A stretch of 64,000 nucleotides of DNA from Atopsyche davidsoni (GCA_022113835.1 JAILWY010000027.1:7504501-7568500), one strand, 5' to 3'. Positions 24,219 through 37,400 are shown, counted from the first letter of the stretch. Numbers and translations: made by a program. Notes: generated by a model from the sequence alone, not told the origin.

Positions 24219-24719
24219 AGTTCAGTAATTATTTAGAGTGTCTCGATTGGTGCATAATTAGATTCCACAGCCCGTAGAAAAAGCTATCTTATTTAGACGC
24301 AATAACAGGTTTTTTGAAGATAGATTGTAACAACATTTTCGATTGACCCAAATAGAAGATCAATAAGAAATTACCTATCACTTATATTTCAGTTTAATTC
24401 AGCATATATATGTAAGTAAAATAAAACATTGGCTATGTTTACGTTATTATATTTCAATACATAAAGTAAAATATTTTAAAAAGTATATGAATATTTTAGA
24501 ACGATTATGGAAATTTGTTGATATGTTAATCAAGTTTAAATTAAATTCTATTATATTAAACAATTTGCGCTTAAGATTTAGTAAGTAATAACGATATTTT
24601 TACAGAAAAATATTATTTTTCAAAGCAATTTATTACATTATAAAAATATGCTAATTTAATAAAAACGTTAAACCAAAAAAGAAAAACAAAAAATCCTATT
24701 TATTTATCCTCTCACAAAT

Positions 24720-24955
24720 CACGAGCGAGAAGCGACTTCTTACGCACTCTGTATAAAATTAATTAAGAATCGGCTTTGGGAATTTCCTTAATTAAAAGAA
24801 GTGGCATTTTTTCTTCATCGCTTCCTCTAGAAATCACGATAGACCAAGAGTTATGCCTTTCCATCGTCCCGGCGACGTGGCTAGGCCAGCTCTTTGCAAA
24901 CCTGTGGGTCGCGGGCCAGGATGAGCCCTTTGCTCCTTAACTAGCCTCACTTGCA
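24720..24955. other. GC-richer island
   Basis: A GC-richer patch with CpGs, strongest at about 24865-24930. No coding or splice evidence. Confidence 0.4.
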
Positions 24956-25152
24956 AAACCCAAAACATACTAAAATAAATACGTCATACCAATGCAAAAA
25001 TATCTACTGTATTTCTGAAGCCTATAATGTAACCTACATTTATGTTTATTTTATAGTAAATTTTTTTTAAGATTTCAGAATCGTTAAGCTTTTTAATTTT
25101 AATGCTAAAAATATTATTGTGACTACATTGTCAAAACTAAAACTGGCAACAT

Positions 25153-25266
25153 AAGCAGGGAGACAATTCACAACTGATTTGCTATAAGTCAATAGCATCC
25201 CTTTATTATGGGTGTTTATTGTGAACCCATTAATGGCAAGATACCTTTTGGTTGTCAGTTGTGCCG
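25153..25266 (+). mobile_element. Short inverted-repeat (MITE-like) element, copy 1
   Basis: Aligns along most of its length to 26257-26489: AAGCAGG...GATTTGC...GCATCCCTTTATTATGGGTGTTT on the left and GGTTGTCAGTTGTGCCG on the right. The ends are imperfect inverted repeats of each other (CACAACTGA versus TCAGTTGTG). It has no coding capacity. The length difference from copy 2 reflects an internal deletion here or an insertion there. Confidence 0.6.
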
Positions 25267-25954
25267 CAGCAAGTGTAGCTGGCTTAATACTACATCAAAG
25301 GGTTTTAAATAGTAAGCTTATAATATCTGTAAGATGTAAAGACAATGTAGTAAAGTATAGTAAACGTAATTTTTAGATTAAAAACTTCAGATGAATCCTT
25401 GGGATAAATGTTTCCATAAGTCGTTAGAAGCGAGAGAAGCGCTGGCCCGGTGTATCTCCAAAAGACCAGTATTCTGGCTTAATTAGATAATTAGCGATGT
25501 TTCTAGAACTAGGAGGCAACGCTCAAAGGTGGATTTTGAGTCTTTTTATCTCTTTCAACAACTTTCTACACCGAAATGCTTTTATGGATATATTAGAAAT
25601 GCCGCTAACGATAAAAGTAATATCGTGTGAGAGCATTTTCATGATTTGTGTGAATTTTGATGCTAATCTCGAAGAAACTACGGATACTTTAAAGGTTTTT
25701 TTTTTTACTATTCCTATATGCAGAATATTTACATAGTGTATAATACATACTCGTAGTGCTCATCAGAAGCCGTATTTTTTTTACTGTGAGAAATTGTGTA
25801 TTTTTAACTATGTTGGCTATAAAAAAAAAACTAAAATAAACCTTTTATTAGGTATAGCATTATAATCAATTGTTTTCAATATAAAGTTGTTTTATAGTTG
25901 AAAATTATTTAATTAAAATAAGCAATAAATCATAAAGCAAAACGATCAGCAAAA

Positions 25955-26165
25955 TATTAATTCAGCCCCGGAAAGCAAATGCTGCCGAAGCTGTAGCGAT
26001 AGTGAAAATTATGATAGGTCCGCAGTGCTGAGTGCGGGCAAATCGATGGCTTAGCGATCCATTAGTTAGTCATAGAAAACTGGCCGCGGCCGTCCGTCAG
26101 CGGCTATCTGCGTCGGCCTCCGTGCGGCGGGACGCGCATTGTTCTAACTTGGATTTATGACGAAA
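25955..26165. other. GC-rich island
   Basis: A CpG-containing GC-rich patch strongest at 26080-26140. It ends with a GGATTTATGACG string, one variant of the TTTATG-type motif. No coding evidence. Confidence 0.4.
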
Positions 26166-26256
26166 AAATCAATCAGACTAGACCCACGTGCAAAGCATCA
26201 AGTGAAAATCACTTTATTTACGAATAAAATATAGTAAAAATATCAATGAACTCTAA

Positions 26257-26489
26257 AAAGCAGGCTGCACACGCAGTGACACAACTTACAGCCGATTTGC
26301 ATTTAGCCAGAAGCGTCTCTTTATTTTGGCTGTTTTTTTATGATTAAGCGTATAGGCACTAAGCCTAAGTATATTAATCAAATACACTGCCATTTGATCC
26401 GATATATAAATCGAAGATTTCATATTATATCTATTCAGAAAAAATATGAGGATGGCCAATTACATATCGGTTGTCAGTTTTGTCGTGAC
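26257..26489 (+). mobile_element. Short inverted-repeat (MITE-like) element, copy 2
   Basis: A diverged copy of 25153-25266. Its inverted termini are clearer: 26276-26296 (GTGACACAACTTACAGCCGAT) pairs imperfectly with 26466-26489 (ATCGGTTGTCAG...GTCGTGAC). No open frame of note. No clear target duplication, so the class is open. Confidence 0.6.
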
Positions 26490-26579
26490 ATAAACAGTCG
26501 AATTATTCAAAGTTAGCAATTTTGTTAGTTAGCCTTCATAAAACTTGTTGATAGCAAATTGCATTTTTATTACAAATAA

Positions 26580-26840
26580 CATTATTAATTACATAACACA
26601 GTGATGGACTTTGCGTATTTCATTAGTGGCGGCAGTAATGATACCAGAAACGCGCTGTTTCTGCGAAATAAATAAATCGCATATATTTTATTTACATATC
26701 GCCGCTCTGGTTAATCCGCGAAATGAATTTTCAGGCATAAATTACCTGCGCGCGGTTTTAATAATTTATGTGCCGGAGTGAATGCACAGGCGCAGTTCGC
26801 GACTTGCCGCGCCGCGGTGACGTCACGCCCGGCTGCTGCA
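26580..26840. promoter_or_regulatory. GC-richer island with CRE palindrome
   Basis: Contains GTGACGTCAC (26817-26826) with a full TGACGTCA core, next to CGCGGTTTTAATAATTTATG, a homeodomain-like AT core flanked by CpGs. Regulatory role inferred. Confidence 0.4.
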
Positions 26841-27189
26841 ACCCAATAATTCAAATTGCACATTTACTATTCAATTAATAAATTAAAAAGTCCTTTGCGT
26901 ATTCATGAAAACACCCGAATAATGAAAGGCCTATGCGCACTTTTGACAAAGCACTATTAATTATGCTATTTTCTTCATGCGATCGGCTCAAATATTTCCA
27001 ATATGTATGGCGAAATATTATTGACATAACCATTGAAAGCTTTGTACAGTTATACTCCTGCATATGTTCATGTTGTGAAACGTCAGAGTTTGTTTTTTAA
27101 AGCTTGAATACACTTTTGATTTTTATTTATTTTCAATAGTTAAATCTGAGATAAGGTAACTTGTATATTTATTTTAAACGAGTTATAGT
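26841..27189. other. AT-rich non-coding stretch
   Basis: Nothing recognised. Confidence 0.55.
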
Positions 27190-27330
27190 CTCGTACAGCC
27201 CAGCACCGATGCGCTGGTGCAAGGTGCAGTATCCTGCACTCGAGAATGCACTCACCGGGGAGGACCCCTGCAGCGAATGATTAGATGCACATTTAGTAAG
27301 CAGTATGTTAAGGACTTGCATTCCGGAATA
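27190..27330. other. GC-richer island with two small hairpins
   Basis: GCACC-gatgcgct-GGTGC and, directly after, GTGCAG-tatc-CTGCAC form two adjacent short stems (about 27202-27239). No coding signal. Confidence 0.45.
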
Positions 27331-29402
27331 GCGGTATTAGCTTTATGGAAAACACATTGATACTTCTAACTGAAATTTCACACAAAGGCAAACACTTAAA
27401 ACTATCAAAAACTTTATATATTTAAGTTTTTTGTTTAGTTAGACTTACTAATATATTATGCTAAAGAAAAAGTTAGCATATATTCATGAATATCATTTAA
27501 TTTCAATATTATGCATTTGATTAGTTTATTTGATTGGTATGCTATTTTTGTTCTAAATTTTTTTGTTTTATTATTACTAGATAAATATTTCAGAATAATT
27601 CAAAGTTTTTTTTGTACATGAAAATATAAATAAATATCTAAATTAAATATATCTTATGATATAAAATTACTGGAGCGCAATATATACATTCTCCGACAGG
27701 GTGTTCCTATTCCCGATTGGTCCTCACTAAGTACATCTGAGCTCACTAGCCCTCCAGTTCATTACCACCCTGTGCATAAATCTCCCTGTCTAATATTAAA
27801 CATGCCTCCGCGTACACACTGTATATTAAAATACGACTGTACCTACCGACTAGCTGATGTATGGCGCTATCTACCCAATCTAAACATTTTGTAGGGCTTC
27901 TTAGTGTACCGAGTCATTTGTAGTTGAAATATTAATATATAAATTATAAAATACAATGAAATTTACATACATTTTTTTGTCATGAAATATTCATTTGTTC
28001 AAAGTCATATTTCTTACTTGTATATATTTTTTGATACAATTGCAAATTTATCTTCCTTTTTCCATAAATATTTACGTGAAACTTTTCGATACGTTTATAT
28101 GTTAATGCATTTTCCACGTATCCAATTCCTCAAAGCGAAATTTAAAAATAATTACATTTTCAAAACGGTTTTATTCATTTTTTTTACCATAATTAGGTAT
28201 TATATTATTTATGAGTTCGTTAATAACATAAAACGTGATCTCTCTATCTGTAGAATTTAAGACTTGCCACAAAAAATATTATATATCTGCTAATATCTTT
28301 ATAATTGACTTGCTTTACGGAGATATATGAAACAAAGCCGCGAGCGTTTTTTATTTTCCGAAGGAGCATTACTTCCAGAACGTTACATTAATAAGCCATT
28401 AGTTGATAAAAGAAAAATAAAAAAAATTCCAGCATTGCTGGTACTAACTGACTTGTCCCTTTCTGCTTACATTTAATTGGTTCATTTTGATTCTTTCCTC
28501 ATTATAATACATATACTTCTGCTGTATGTAAAGTTTTATCTAATATCAGTGGGGTAACTATTGGGGTAAAAAATAGACCCTTTTAAAATGTGATTTAAAA
28601 ACTGGAAAAGTGCATATTTCTTACTAACAATTAGTTAGATAGATTTTAAAAAATTGTCTCATAGCTTTAGAATGTAATATGTAGTACATAAAAATCAGTT
28701 ATATTTCAGAATTTTATGTAATGGATTCCGTGTAGATAACGAACTTAGGTTAATTGGTATTATTTTTCACAGTAACTTAGCAATGCAATTTTGTTTTAAA
28801 TTAATAACAATATACCAATTCTACAACAGGCCGCGAATGTTTCAATCACCCCCACATTTTCCCTAACAATGTTCGCGTAATAAATCGCGTTTATCTCTTG
28901 CGGCCCAGCGACCATTTGAACGAAAAGGAAAACAGACGAATCGAGCTGGCAATTTTTTTATTTAAGATATGAGATAAAGATACTTAGGCCTGATCGTGCT
29001 TCGCCTGTTATTGTGAATTAAGACGAACGGTGAGAATGACTGGGTGTGGAAAAAAACTCCATTAAAACGAAGAGCAAGCCGTGCATACTAATCAAGTCAG
29101 GTGACGACTGAATGAAAACGTGGGCCGTTGAAATAAATTGTGGTTATCTATATTTAAATACATAGAAAATCTGGCTAAATAAGTATATTTAACTGACACA
29201 CATATCGTAGAAAACTATACGAATGAATAATATTAATTATTAAATAAATACGCATTTTTTACCCACACACGTTTATTTTGTTTGCAATTTGTTTTAATAA
29301 CGAACGGGGGTTCGAACCAACATCTTTTTATCGTTTTTGTCGATTTATGTGCGATTAAAATCATGAAAAAACAATCTACTCTTCTTCTTACTATCTTTAC
29401 AG
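27331..29402. other. AT-rich non-coding stretch with two GC-richer patches
   Basis: GC-richer patches at about 27670-27900 and 28840-29120. The second has a GCGTAATAAATCGCG string near 28875. A GGTTCGAACC string near 29310 looks like a Pol III box B, but no box A or tRNA fold accompanies it. No gene seen. Confidence 0.5.
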
Positions 29403-29656
29403 TCATTCTGATATTTTTTTGTAGATAAAAATGATGTTAAAGCTATGGGAAAGTCTGTCTGATATTTTTGTTGCTGATATGCATGCAGTGAAAGCTATGA
29501 GAAAGTCTGTCTGATATTTTTGGATCTAACATAAGTACGGTGAAAGCTATGGGAAAGTATGATTTTTTTTGTTAGTATAAAAGTGCAGTGAAATCTATGG
29601 GAAAGTCGGTCTGATATTTTTGGATCTAATATAAGTACGGTAAAAGCTATGAGAAG
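29403..29656 (+). repeat. Imperfect ~51-bp minisatellite
   Basis: The string [T/G]AAAGCTATG[G/A]GAAAG starts repeat copies at about 29438, 29489, 29541, 29589 and 29641. Each is followed by variants of GTCTGATATTTTTGGATC. Spacings are 51, 52, 48 and 52 bp. A truncated copy precedes the first. Copies differ by substitutions and small indels, so the array is old. No open frame is preserved. Confidence 0.85.
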
Positions 29657-31690
29657 ATTATACATGAAAACAAAATAGTATTACTCGATTGAATATTTAT
29701 AAACTTAGTCTTTCTAAACTCCAGAACCCTACAAGAAAAATAAATTTAAGGAGATGAATTATTTAATGAATCAAAAATTAAGCTTTTACTACCTTTTGTG
29801 GATAAAGAGCTCTTAGCAATGAGGGTTTGCTTAATTTACATTTATCTTAGCATTATTTTTATTAAATCTGTTCAATTTATTTTTACTATCATTTTTTATA
29901 CACATTGGCTTAATTACACTTTCATGAAAAAATATTATTTACTTTAAAATTTATATTTCAAATTTTAACAATCAAAATTTACTGCTTGAATTTTTTATGA
30001 TATGTTGCGTCTTCATTATTTTAAAAATTCCAATAAAAATACTTTGAAAAAAGTAACAGATGTTCCAAATGTTGGCTTGTTTTTAGTCTAGCGATACAAA
30101 TGTAGTATTTCAAACTACAACAACCATAAATTATTAATTTATAAACGTTGCGTATAGCCTTAGCTTGCTGACCACACAATACAGATTAAACCAAAACTTA
30201 ATATGTAAATCGAGACGTTTTTAATTGCACATAATAAATATAAATATTGTTTATTTGTATGTGTTTAACAGTATTTTTTAAATTATCATTTGAAAGGGGT
30301 TTTGAACAACGTTTGTAATGCATCTTATTTTTGGGTTTTATTTACGTTCGAAATTGATTGTGTAAAATATTTCAGTCTGAGATAATTTATATGAATAATT
30401 AAAAATAACCAATTATCCACTTCTTGTATTAAAATATTTTAAAAAATTGAGTCATTCATAGAATAAAAGTTGTGAAGCCATAAAAGATTTCCCTTTGTTT
30501 TTAGTTCGCTTGAATGTTCAAATAAATAACGCGTGTGTTTTTGATAAAACCTTATATGGTATATATGTTTTAGTTTAACATTTGGAATTCTACTCTGCTC
30601 ATAATCAACGCTATTATTATCAAAAACAATTAAATATGACTGCATATTGGAAGGATTTAATCGAAGTTCAATGTAGCTTTTGTCTATTTTTTTAAGATCT
30701 AAAAATTATTTTATTTTAGTTAGTTTCAGCTGGTCAGTTTGCAATGATCTATGACCAACAATTTTAATATCGTGGGATGTATTAGACATAGTCCAATGTC
30801 TAACAATGAAACTCAAATATTTCCCGTTATTATATTCTCAGAGTTGTTCATGCCTCATTTAAATGTGAAACGTATATCATAATTTTAATTTATTTATTCT
30901 TATACAACATGCTAAAATAATAACTTATATTTTTTATGAAATATGTCGGCTTAGCTGATTTGAATTTATGTTTATTATGTATGTTAATTTTATTAAGATA
31001 TCATCGATAAAGTAATATAGACACGTCATTGCAAAAACTGTGTCTTGTTTACAAACGGATATAAAGATTTACAATTTATAATATAAAAGTTACGAGTATG
31101 TGCGTAGAAATCCTATTTTATTTACATTAATTAATAAAAAAACTTTCTCAATTATAGATAACTATATTCCTAAAATAGTATTTACTCATAGAAAATATAT
31201 TTACAAAAAAATGTTATAAAACACTAAGTATTATATTTTAATAATATTTATTGAGCATAGTAGTAATTTGCGTTAAAACACAATCCCAATATATTTAAAT
31301 ATTTTTTGAGAAGTTTTATGTATGATTAGATTTCAACATAAAATATGCTTGCATTCGAATATAAACAGAAAAATAAATTATACTAAGACCCAAACGAGTT
31401 TTGTAGATTTTCATTAAGAGATTCATGATAAAATAGATATTTTAATTTATTGTATTAAGTCAGTTATTAACTTCTATGCATTGCATTATTTTTGTATTAT
31501 CTTAATAAATCACAAAAATAACGACTTAATACTTCTAACTTCGCTGTATTAACATTAAATAGATAAAAAAAAAACCGAACATTACAGAGAGGGGTGCGTA
31601 AAAATGCGACTTACATAATCTGAAAAATAATACATTTAAATACAGTTAAAAAAAATCGCATTATAATAATCTTGCCATTCTTAAATCATA
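29657..31690. other. Very AT-rich non-coding stretch
   Basis: Among the most AT-rich parts of the window. No gene, GC island or recognisable repeat. Confidence 0.65.
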
Positions 31691-31694
31691 GAGT

Positions 31695-32010
31695 GGCTGG
31701 AAAAAATAAGGAAAGAACGTCATTAGACACCGGCTCTCAGAATATACTCTGGGTCCAAATTACCTCGGCGATAGATGTATAATATTGTGATTTATACCTC
31801 TGTAATGTGTTTTTTTAAAATACGGGGTCCGGGGGCGCGGGGCCGGGGGGGTCGTTAATCATACTTTTATCTTTTTTTGACGCTATCAGCTGGTTTCCTG
31901 GTACGCACAAGAAAGGAAAGAGAAAGAGTGGGGTTCCTGCAGGCGCGGGGCGGGGGAGGCCACAGTGGCGTGGAGTGAATTTATCGCTGTTTTTGCGTCG
32001 TAAATTTATG
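31695..32010. other. G-rich island with G-quadruplex potential
   Basis: Runs of G4-G7 at 31823-31851 in a short CpG-containing patch fit a plus-strand quadruplex. A second G-rich patch lies at about 31945-31960. GTCGTAAATTTATGATCGATGCGCCGC follows near 31997 (long motif given by position: TTTATGATCG core). No coding evidence. Confidence 0.4.
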
Positions 32011-32379
32011 ATCGATGCGCCGCTCTCTTTGTGGAAAAAAAATGTAACAGAAATATTTTTTTTTTTGAGAGTACATAAAACGCTTTCTTCTATCTAATAC
32101 AAGTCAAAAAAGCTTACTAAATACGCAGTTTTTCTTTGCATGTAGTCATATATTATATATCTAAACAAAAAAAACTTTTTCAAAATAAAACACTGTATCA
32201 ATTATCAATCACATATAATTCTTTGGCGACAATATAGCGAATCCAAGTTTTAATGGCATTTTCACTCATTTGTGCATTATTCAAAAAAAAAAAATACGTG
32301 CAGTAATATAAGTTATCCACTGTGTTATTAGTGCAAAAAATAGTATTTGATTTTCACAATAAGAGTGTGTGTACACTGA

Positions 32380-32565
32380 ATGTAGATTCTCCGCCTCTGT
32401 GCTCGGGGGTGTGTCGGTTGGGATGGGGTGGGGTTGTAGTCATCAGGGCGCGAGTAACTCTGCCACCGACAACAACACAAAACACACCGAGGCATTTACA
32501 TGCAAACCTATCCGGGCTGTTTCTTCTAACCTCGTCTCCCCTAATTCCGGTAACTTTACACAATG
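32380..32565. other. GC-richer island, G-rich on the plus strand
   Basis: G-runs at about 32404-32435 on the plus strand, then CA-rich sequence. Open frames overlap on both strands with no domain. Non-coding by my reading. Confidence 0.4.
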
Positions 32566-32816
32566 ACTTTACAAAACGTTAAATTGAGTGTTTTTTATTC
32601 GTTATGAACGATACAATCCAATCGGAACTCGGTATGCATGATGTAAGATACAATAATGATAATTATGATAGTAAGATAAAATAATAATTTATTTCTGTTA
32701 TTAGATTTATAAAATATTATTTTTATTTAATAATAACATTAACACTCATTATTATCGTTATAGTCTCGTAACTCTACGGTTTTTACGGTAAAAGCTGCAA
32801 AAAATAAAAACTTTAC

Positions 32817-32828
32817 CATGACGTCATG
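32817..32828. promoter_or_regulatory. CRE-like palindrome
   Basis: CATGACGTCATG, a 12-bp perfect palindrome around TGACGTCA. One of four full CRE-like sites in the window. Confidence 0.4.
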
Positions 32829-34735
32829 TGGCCTCGGCTTATGTAGACTTGGATTAGCAAATAACATTAAATGCCTTTGAGTTACAAGTTTTCTACATTA
32901 TATATTTTTAAATTAAAAACGTCCAATTGCATAAAAAATAATAAACTTGTGATCTAAAAGTAATTATTCAATAAAGTTTTCAACAATTAAAAAATCATAA
33001 ACGATGAACAAATACTCTATTAATCTTTTGAATAAATAAAACTATTAATAATATAAATAAAAGTTTTATTAAATATATTTTTAATATTGAAAATGATTTT
33101 TATGTTGCAAAAGAATCGTTGCATGTTGTATTTTTGATTTGAATTTACCATACTAAATTGTAATCATAATATAAAATCTTCTAAAATATCTCTAAGTTTG
33201 ACTACAGTATTTGATTCGAATAAAAAATTGACGATGGGCATGAAGGCAGTTAAGTAAACAACAGGATATTGGTGAAACTATGTGATTTACTACTTCCGGT
33301 TGCCATGTAGGCTAGATTTCATCAGACTTCTTTTTACCTTGAAATATCCCAAGCGCATTTTTTCGATCCAAATTATTTTTTTTTCTATGTATTTATACAG
33401 TCAACAGAAATTTCTATCACGAAATTTTATATCAGAAAAAATTCATTTAAAAAATATAAATATTGCTTTACTTTTAATTGGCTAAGGACACCTTTAAACG
33501 TGTTACATTCATTAATAATTAAAAAAAATCTATTAAATTTTTAAGCAAAAATATTATGCTTTGCAAGATCACAAAATAAAAACAAATATTCCCAAAATAT
33601 CAAGACTATGACATTACGAATATAACTATACTTTTCGGCGATCTCGGTAATGATTGTTGAAACTATATACAAGAAAATTTATATTCGCGTCCTGGAGAAT
33701 TTATAAACTGGTTGGAATTTTTTAATATGCTAGTATTTTCACGATATTTAAAATATATAAATATGTTTCTTTACCATTCTTGGAATATATTTAAGTTTTA
33801 ATAGTATAACAGTACTGCGTTGATTTTGATACCAATTAACGACTATTCAAAATTTCTATAAATGGAAACACCTTTATTAAGCCTTCTCCCGTCAATGGGG
33901 GTGAAATAATAATGAACCGAGCCGAGGCTCGGAGGTCCACGCATGTCTCGGTCCACACCTTGATACCCCAACTGAATTTTTAATTGCGCAAATGAAACTG
34001 CTTCACGTCCACAGTGTAAATAACAGCGTCGTAATCAAAACGCTTGAAGAAGGGCGACTCCACGTTGAAACACTGTGAAGCCAGTTTTTATTTTGCTTTG
34101 TTGTGAAGAAATACAAAAAATCGTATTTTAACACATACATCAAGTATGTTCATTTCTAAAAACACAGGTTAAAAGTTTTTGACTTAAATCAACCGAAAGA
34201 ATAATCTTCCGGGATACCCTCTTTGTATACCGATTTCTGTATTTTACTTGTAATAAAATTATAAGTTGCATAAATGAATAAATGTTAGCGCTCTATTTTT
34301 AGAATTTAACTATCTGTTTTCAATGTGAGCTTCAATAATGTTCAAACTCATTTAAATTTAATTAAAACTATACTTTTTTAAATAACTAGATATATTTAAA
34401 TAACCAGAAAAATTATTAAGTAGTTATACGTTTCATATTTTTTTCATTTAGAACTAAAGTACTTTTAATTCAATATAACGTAAAATTTTATAAAGCGAAC
34501 ACAAAATTGACCACAATGTTATTCACTGTACGTAATATGTATATATTTTTCATTTAAACGTATTTCACGGAAAAAGTATAAAAATGAAAACGATGTTGAA
34601 AAATATTAACCTCGTTTCAGTGTGATCATTTCAAACCCAAATTAAAATCTAAAAAAGCGCCTTTATATGAACCAGTATAAAAGAAGTCTGTTTAAAATAT
34701 CTCAAAGTGTTTAAAAGCATCCCTTACCAAGCAGT
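32829..34735. other. AT-rich non-coding stretch with one GC-richer patch
   Basis: A GC-richer patch at about 33880-34080. The remainder is AT-rich with no gene or repeat recognised. Confidence 0.55.
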
Positions 34736-34739
34736 TGGG

Positions 34740-34798
34740 CAGCATTAACCACCCCGGGCCTCCGCCACCCTCGCAAGGGTGGGTTCGGGGTAATGCTG
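34740..34798 (+). other. Nested stem-loop, possible structured RNA
   Basis: The outer arms CAGCATTA (34740-34747) and TAATGCTG (34791-34798) are perfectly complementary. Next come CCCCG (34752-34756) and CGGGG (34786-34790). The apical stem is CCACCCT (34765-34771) and AGGGTGG (34776-34782) with a CGCA loop. That gives 20 paired positions in 59 nt, with one 4-nt bulge and one internal loop, in AT-rich surroundings. It could be a small structured RNA or a structured DNA site. It matches no family I know. Confidence 0.5.
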
Positions 34799-37175
34799 AA
34801 AAATATACGTTTTAGAATTGCTAATTTTCTCGGCCTTCTGTTTTGGATGGAGCCCACAAAAATGTGATTAATGACTGGATTGATTCTGTAGCCTTTTGCA
34901 TTAAGAATTTTCAGTCGTACTTATTTTGAAAAAGTTTGAACTGACTTGGAAATGATTTATGTATATTATCAAAGCAAAAATCTTAAGCGATATTAATTAA
35001 TATATGCGAACAAAAGCTAAATTTTAAATTATTTTATTAATCTAAAATATGTTTAAAATGTGTATCTTTGATTTATATTTATTCTGTACTCAGGCTTCTT
35101 TTAAAGTACAAACTAAAAAACATATTTTTAAAAGGAAAATAATGAACATTTCAATTCAAATGAATACAATCAATATTATATATTTACTTCAAATACTTTG
35201 TGGAGTTATTTGTCAACCTTTTTTAAAATTTGATTTTAAATATGCTTCATTTGATATATATATTATAAATGATAGAAATTAAATTCCACAAAAATGGCTG
35301 GACGTGTTTGAAAGAGTATTTTCTACGTGGAAAACTTATGAATTTTTATACATGAATGATTTTGTTTCTACCATCAAATGTATGTAATGTATTGACCTAA
35401 TAGAAATAAAAAAATTATAAAATATATTATCGAGATTAAGGTCAGATATTATTTAAGATTATTACGATTCAATTTTTTTAATTCTAAAAACCACAGTTCT
35501 CTAAAATCTCATTTCATACGTAAGAAGTTAATGCAGTTTTATGTGGCGGCATGGTCGCAGATATAATATGGGGCGGTTGGATCTCTTTTCTCATTGTTTC
35601 CAGAATTCCCTATAATTTAAACTCTCTTTAAATTCTCCTTTATAATCAAGCAGAGAGGAATTATTTTTTCTTCGCAGCGAGATAAAAACATTTCGCTGCT
35701 ATATAAATTACGTAAATTAAATTCTACGTTTTATAAGTTAATGTTATTTTTACTAAGAAGCGCCAGTTTTTCTATAGGTTTTTCTGCCGCACAACAATAA
35801 ATCTCGCGCTGGAAGCCACAAGCTTTAGACGGTTCCATCTTCTGTAACAGTTAAGTGAATTTCCTAACATACCGTTTAATTAAATTGCAAGTTTTTTTAA
35901 ATGACTGTGGCGCGGACTGTTTCACTTCCTCAGAAACAAGGAGAAAACCCTCTTTAAAAGAACTTACTTCTTTTGACGTTACAAAAATAAAGTATTTTAT
36001 TACCTACCTAGCTTTAAATTATAATAGATAACCAAATTTTCAATGTTTATGTATTGATTTGGATATTCTGATAAAATAAATTTAAAAAACTCTGAAAAAG
36101 CATCACGGAAGAAGACTCCAAAACAAAGAATCATAAAGTAAGTACTGGTTCATACAAATTAAGGCCTTTGGTTTAATATTTAATTATTAATAAAATATGT
36201 TTTTTATTTTATGTGAAAATGCTTTGATCTCTGCAATCCAAAGAAAATCATCATTGAATATTCTAATTAAATATATAGTTTAAAAACATGTACACGGAAT
36301 AACTATATGTAACGTTAATAAGTAGACGTACTTTATTTTCTCTATTGTAATTTTTTTATTAGATATATTATTTGTAGTAAAGGAGACTAGTAAAAATGTT
36401 GAATAAATTTTAGTATGAGTGAAATTCGTTTTAACTTCCACACACAAAGACTAAAAGTTATATCTTTAGTTAAATAATGTAAAAGGCCATGAATTCATCC
36501 ATCCATCCATCCTAGCGAGTGCCATTTCTAAACTCTCTTGCTTTAGTGGGTCATTTATGAACAAAAACAACCAAAGTTCGACCAAAAGAAACTTAATAAA
36601 TTGTCCAAACAAACAGCTAACTGCGGTGACAACTGTTTTTTTTCAGAATCGCAATCGGATTATTTAGTAAATAAACTAAACGTATTACGGAGCTGATAAA
36701 AATATAAATTAATAAGTTTTTGATATCTCCAGTTGAATATTATTATCTTCACCCATACACGATCATTCAAGTGTGAATATAGACTTATATATGTATAATA
36801 CATATAAAGTTTTTATTTTAAAAAGTGAATAATTATCTAATTTTACTACAAAAAAGAATAAATTATGCGTTTTGAGACAAAATTAATTCAATCAAAATCA
36901 CGGGCATGAGTTTAACTACAAAAGTTTGAAGTTAACTTGTCAAGATATTTCAATAGTTGATGATTTTACTAACTGTATGTTATGTATATACAACAAAAAT
37001 ATATTTAGCAAATTTTTGCATTATTGTTATTTTTGTTAAATTTGTATATTAATACACAACTTCGTTATTTAGGCAGGCGTTAAACATTGGAAATATTCTA
37101 AAGAACGGTTTCATTTACCCAAGAGTGTATTCAGGCTCGTTCAATTTACTTTATTTAAAAATTCCAACATTCATT
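34799..37175. other. AT-rich non-coding stretch
   Basis: Minor GC-richer patches near 35780-35960. A 7-bp stem GCAGCGA...TCGCTGC lies at about 35675-35700 and an ATCC microsatellite at about 36497-36511. No gene seen. Confidence 0.55.
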
Positions 37176-37179
37176 TCCA

Positions 37180-37400
37180 GAAGGAATAACAGCGTCGCAG
37201 CCTAAGTCCTCTCCCATTGCCAAAACACCGAGCGATTGTTAATTCCGCGGGCGTCCGCGCCATAAATTATAGGAAACCGTCAGAACGGGGCTGGAGGAAG
37301 ACAGAGGCGGCCAAGGAAAAGTTTTTCTCTCACCCCCGCGGACTCGCGCCAACTCCGGAGACGTGCCTTTCAGAATGCACAAGCGCTTTCCCACATAGCA
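37180..37400. promoter_or_regulatory. GC-rich island with TTTATGGC motif
   Basis: Carries GCCATAAATT at 37259-37268 (complement AATTTATGGC), directly next to CpG-rich sequence. It differs by one base from the GATTTATGGC 10-mer found elsewhere. The overlapping 79-aa open frame has no recognisable domain. Confidence 0.35.

Noticed and set aside
29300..29325. GGTTCGAACC, a possible Pol III box B
   Set aside because: No box A at a suitable distance and no tRNA fold upstream.
29403..29656. CRISPR-like array
   Set aside because: The context is eukaryotic. The units are contiguous diverged tandem repeats without unique spacers.
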